Assembly (NCBI GenBank): GCA_001787405.1
Contig: MFWV01000011.1
Location: 1 to 48,856, forward strand
Direction: 5' to 3'
Length of the DNA stretch: 48,856 nt
Origin: Candidatus Pacebacteria bacterium RIFOXYA1_FULL_38_18
GTDB lineage: Bacteria; Patescibacteriota; Microgenomatia; UBA1400; PJMF01
The translations under genes and the position numbers were made by a program. Every line of letters starts with the position of its first letter. Positions within the stretch are counted from its first letter, which is position 1. This document shows positions 46,934 through 48,856 of this stretch, piece after piece. The notes beneath the pieces were generated by a model. It did not search any database, was not told where the DNA came from, and saw nothing but the letters and a program-made list of their open reading frames with translations.

Positions 46934-48856
46934 ATGCCTATGAAACTGCCATTTAAAATTCCATTTTTAAAGAAAACAAAACAGGATGAACCTGTGGCTA
47001 CTAGTCAGGAGCAACAAGAAATAAAAAAACTTGAGGAATTTTCTCGCGGATTAGTCACTATTCAGGATATTATTGCTCCAGAAGCTATTGAAGTAGATTT
47101 TACTTATCAAAAAATAAATTCTACCTATACTAGAACAATTTTTGTTGCTGGCTACCCTCGGGCTGTACCAGCAAACTGGCTTTCACCATTAATTAATTAT
47201 CCCAATCAAGCCAGTATCTCTATGTTTATCTATCCAGTTGATTCATCTGAAGTACTAGATAATTTAAAACGCAAAATTACTGAAATGGAGGCAGAGATTC
47301 AATCAGATGTCCGCGCCGGCAAGATCAGTAATATTAATACCGAGATTAAACTAAGTGATGCTCGTTCTATTCGGGAGCAACTCGCCGCCGGCGCGGAAAG
47401 ATTTTTCCAGTTTGGTTTATACATTACTTTGTCTGCCAAAAGCTTGGATCATTTGGATAAAGTGACAAAAAATGTGCAATCAATGTTGGGTTCACTACTG
47501 ATTGTTTCCAAAAAAGCCACCATGCAAATGGATGAGGGATTTAAAACTACCCTGCCTATGGGAGAAGATAAATTATTGGTTACCCGCAACATGGATACCA
47601 CCTCACTGGCTACTACTTTTCCCTTCACTTCTTCAGAACTGACCATGGAAACAGGCATTTTATATGGCATTAATGAACATAATGATTCTTTAGTAATTTT
47701 TGATCGTTTTAAAATGGAAAATGCCAACATGGTCATTTTTGCTAAATCAGGCGCTGGTAAATCTTATGCAGTGAAACTAGAGATTTTACGTCAATTAATG
47801 TTTGAAACAGAGATAATTGTTTTGGATCCAGAAAAAGAATATGAGGAATTATCCAAGGAGGTAGGAGGAGAATACATTAACTTTACTTTTGGTGGCAAAT
47901 CAAAAATCAATCCCTTTGATCTATCAGCTCTTTATGAAGAGGGCGAAAATGAATTGGGTCAAAAAATTCTTTCTTTGCATGGACTTCTAAAAGTAATGTT
48001 GGGGGAAATGACTCCCCAACAAGAGGCTCTACTTGATCGCGCGCTAGTAGCTGCTTACAAGTCTAAAGGCATTACCCCAGATCCAGCCACTCAAACCAAC
48101 GAACCTCCTCTTATGGAAGATCTTTATAAAGTTCTGATTGGTATGGAAAATAAAGATGCTGATGACTTATCGGCTCGCCTAGAAAAATTCATCACTGGTT
48201 CTTTCCGCGGTATTTTAGACAAACCATCAAATATCAATATCGTCAATCAATTTACGGTTTTTTCTGTTAAAGAAATGGAAGAAGAACTAAGACCAATTGC
48301 CATGTACATTATTCTAGATTTTATCTGGACAAGAGTTAAAAAGGATCTGAAAAAACGCTTACTTATCATTGACGAAGCTTGGTACTTTATGAAACATCCC
48401 GATAGTGCTTCTTTTATTCACTCCATGGCCAAACGTGCCCGAAAATACTATTTGGGAATCACTACCATTACTCAAGACGTTGAAGATTTTTTACACAACG
48501 ACTACGGCAAGGCCATCGTGAGTAATGCCTCTATTCAATTTTTGATGAAACAATCTACTGCTTCTATGCCAGTCCTTTCCGAAACTTTTTATCTTTCTGA
48601 AGGAGAACGTCAATTATTGGTTTCTGCTGATATTGGTGAGGGCATCTTTTTTGCTGGACAAAATCATGTAGCTATTCGTGTCGTAGCCAGTGATGAAGAG
48701 CATCAAGTAATTACCAGTAATCCAGAGGAGATTTTACGTCAGAGAGCAGCTCAAAAAGCAGCTGGCCTGGCCTCTATAGATCAAACAACAATACAGCCAA
48801 GTCAATCAATCAGACCAAGTGTTACTCAAATTAATAAATCTATCAATCAACCAACT
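46934..48856 (+). CDS. VirB4/TraC-like T4SS ATPase (3' truncated by window edge; absent from the ORF track because no stop is reached)
   Basis: MPMKLPFKIPFLKKTKQDEP...; Walker A VIFAKSGAGKSYAVKLEILRQLM; DPEKEYEELSKEVGGEYINF; KKRLLIIDEAWYFMKHPDSASFIHSMAKRARKYYLGITTITQDVEDFL; 641 codons open to base 48856. Confidence 0.93.
   Translation, partial: MPMKLPFKIPFLKKTKQDEPVATSQEQQEIKKLEEFSRGLVTIQDIIAPEAIEVDFTYQKINSTYTRTIFVAGYPRAVPANWLSPLINYPNQASISMFIYPVDSSEVLDNLKRKITEMEAEIQSDVRAGKISNINTEIKLSDARSIREQLAAGAERFFQFGLYITLSAKSLDHLDKVTKNVQSMLGSLLIVSKKATMQMDEGFKTTLPMGEDKLLVTRNMDTTSLATTFPFTSSELTMETGILYGINEHNDSLVIFDRFKMENANMVIFAKSGAGKSYAVKLEILRQLMFETEIIVLDPEKEYEELSKEVGGEYINFTFGGKSKINPFDLSALYEEGENELGQKILSLHGLLKVMLGEMTPQQEALLDRALVAAYKSKGITPDPATQTNEPPLMEDLYKVLIGMENKDADDLSARLEKFITGSFRGILDKPSNINIVNQFTVFSVKEMEEELRPIAMYIILDFIWTRVKKDLKKRLLIIDEAWYFMKHPDSASFIHSMAKRARKYYLGITTITQDVEDFLHNDYGKAIVSNASIQFLMKQSTASMPVLSETFYLSEGERQLLVSADIGEGIFFAGQNHVAIRVVASDEEHQVITSNPEEILRQRAAQKAAGLASIDQTTIQPSQSIRPSVTQINKSINQPT

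Noticed and set aside
46741-46956. 71-aa ORF SQLNQSISQPSRPTKQFNQFNQ...
   Set aside because: Out-of-frame reading of the QPxx coding repeat.
1-48856. tRNA, rRNA, tmRNA, RNase P or transposase genes
   Set aside because: No T-arm/anticodon-arm patterns, rRNA-like blocks or transposase motifs were recognised by eye; tRNAscan-SE, Infernal and ISfinder would be needed to exclude them formally.

Overview
The window looks like a chromosomal segment from a Candidate Phyla Radiation/Patescibacteria-type bacterium (Microgenomates-like by gene content; this is inference, there is no rRNA here). It is densely coded on both strands. Contents: (i) the 3' part of a very large surface protein with LamG and S74-chaperone-like domains, followed by three prepilin genes; (ii) housekeeping genes obg, rho, radA, yvcK and metK; (iii) envelope genes (sortase, VanW, SpoIID/LytB, LysM-M23, O-antigen-ligase-like/TPR); (iv) a dispersed type IV secretion-like system (two TM pilin-like proteins, a lytic-transglycosylase-like protein, a VirB6/TrbL-like protein, a giant M23 membrane protein, PrgI-like, TraC-N-like and a VirB4 ATPase running off the right edge, plus a separate VirD4/TraG-like ATPase) with no relaxase visible. 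The strongest non-coding call is a SAM-I (S-box) riboswitch upstream of metK, with a hairpin that can sequester the SD. The most general new signal is a recurrent -10 box placed about 5-8 nt before the start codon of at least 11 genes on both strands. This implies leaderless transcription and shows that several ORF-track starts are too far upstream. Other signals are a structured 840-bp intergenic region, a shared ATAGTT-N4-AACTAT dyad in front of two unrelated genes, and private 15-22 bp degenerate tandem repeats in several gaps that also enter coding sequence (radA, the obg 3' end). All calls come from reading the sequence only; no searches were run.
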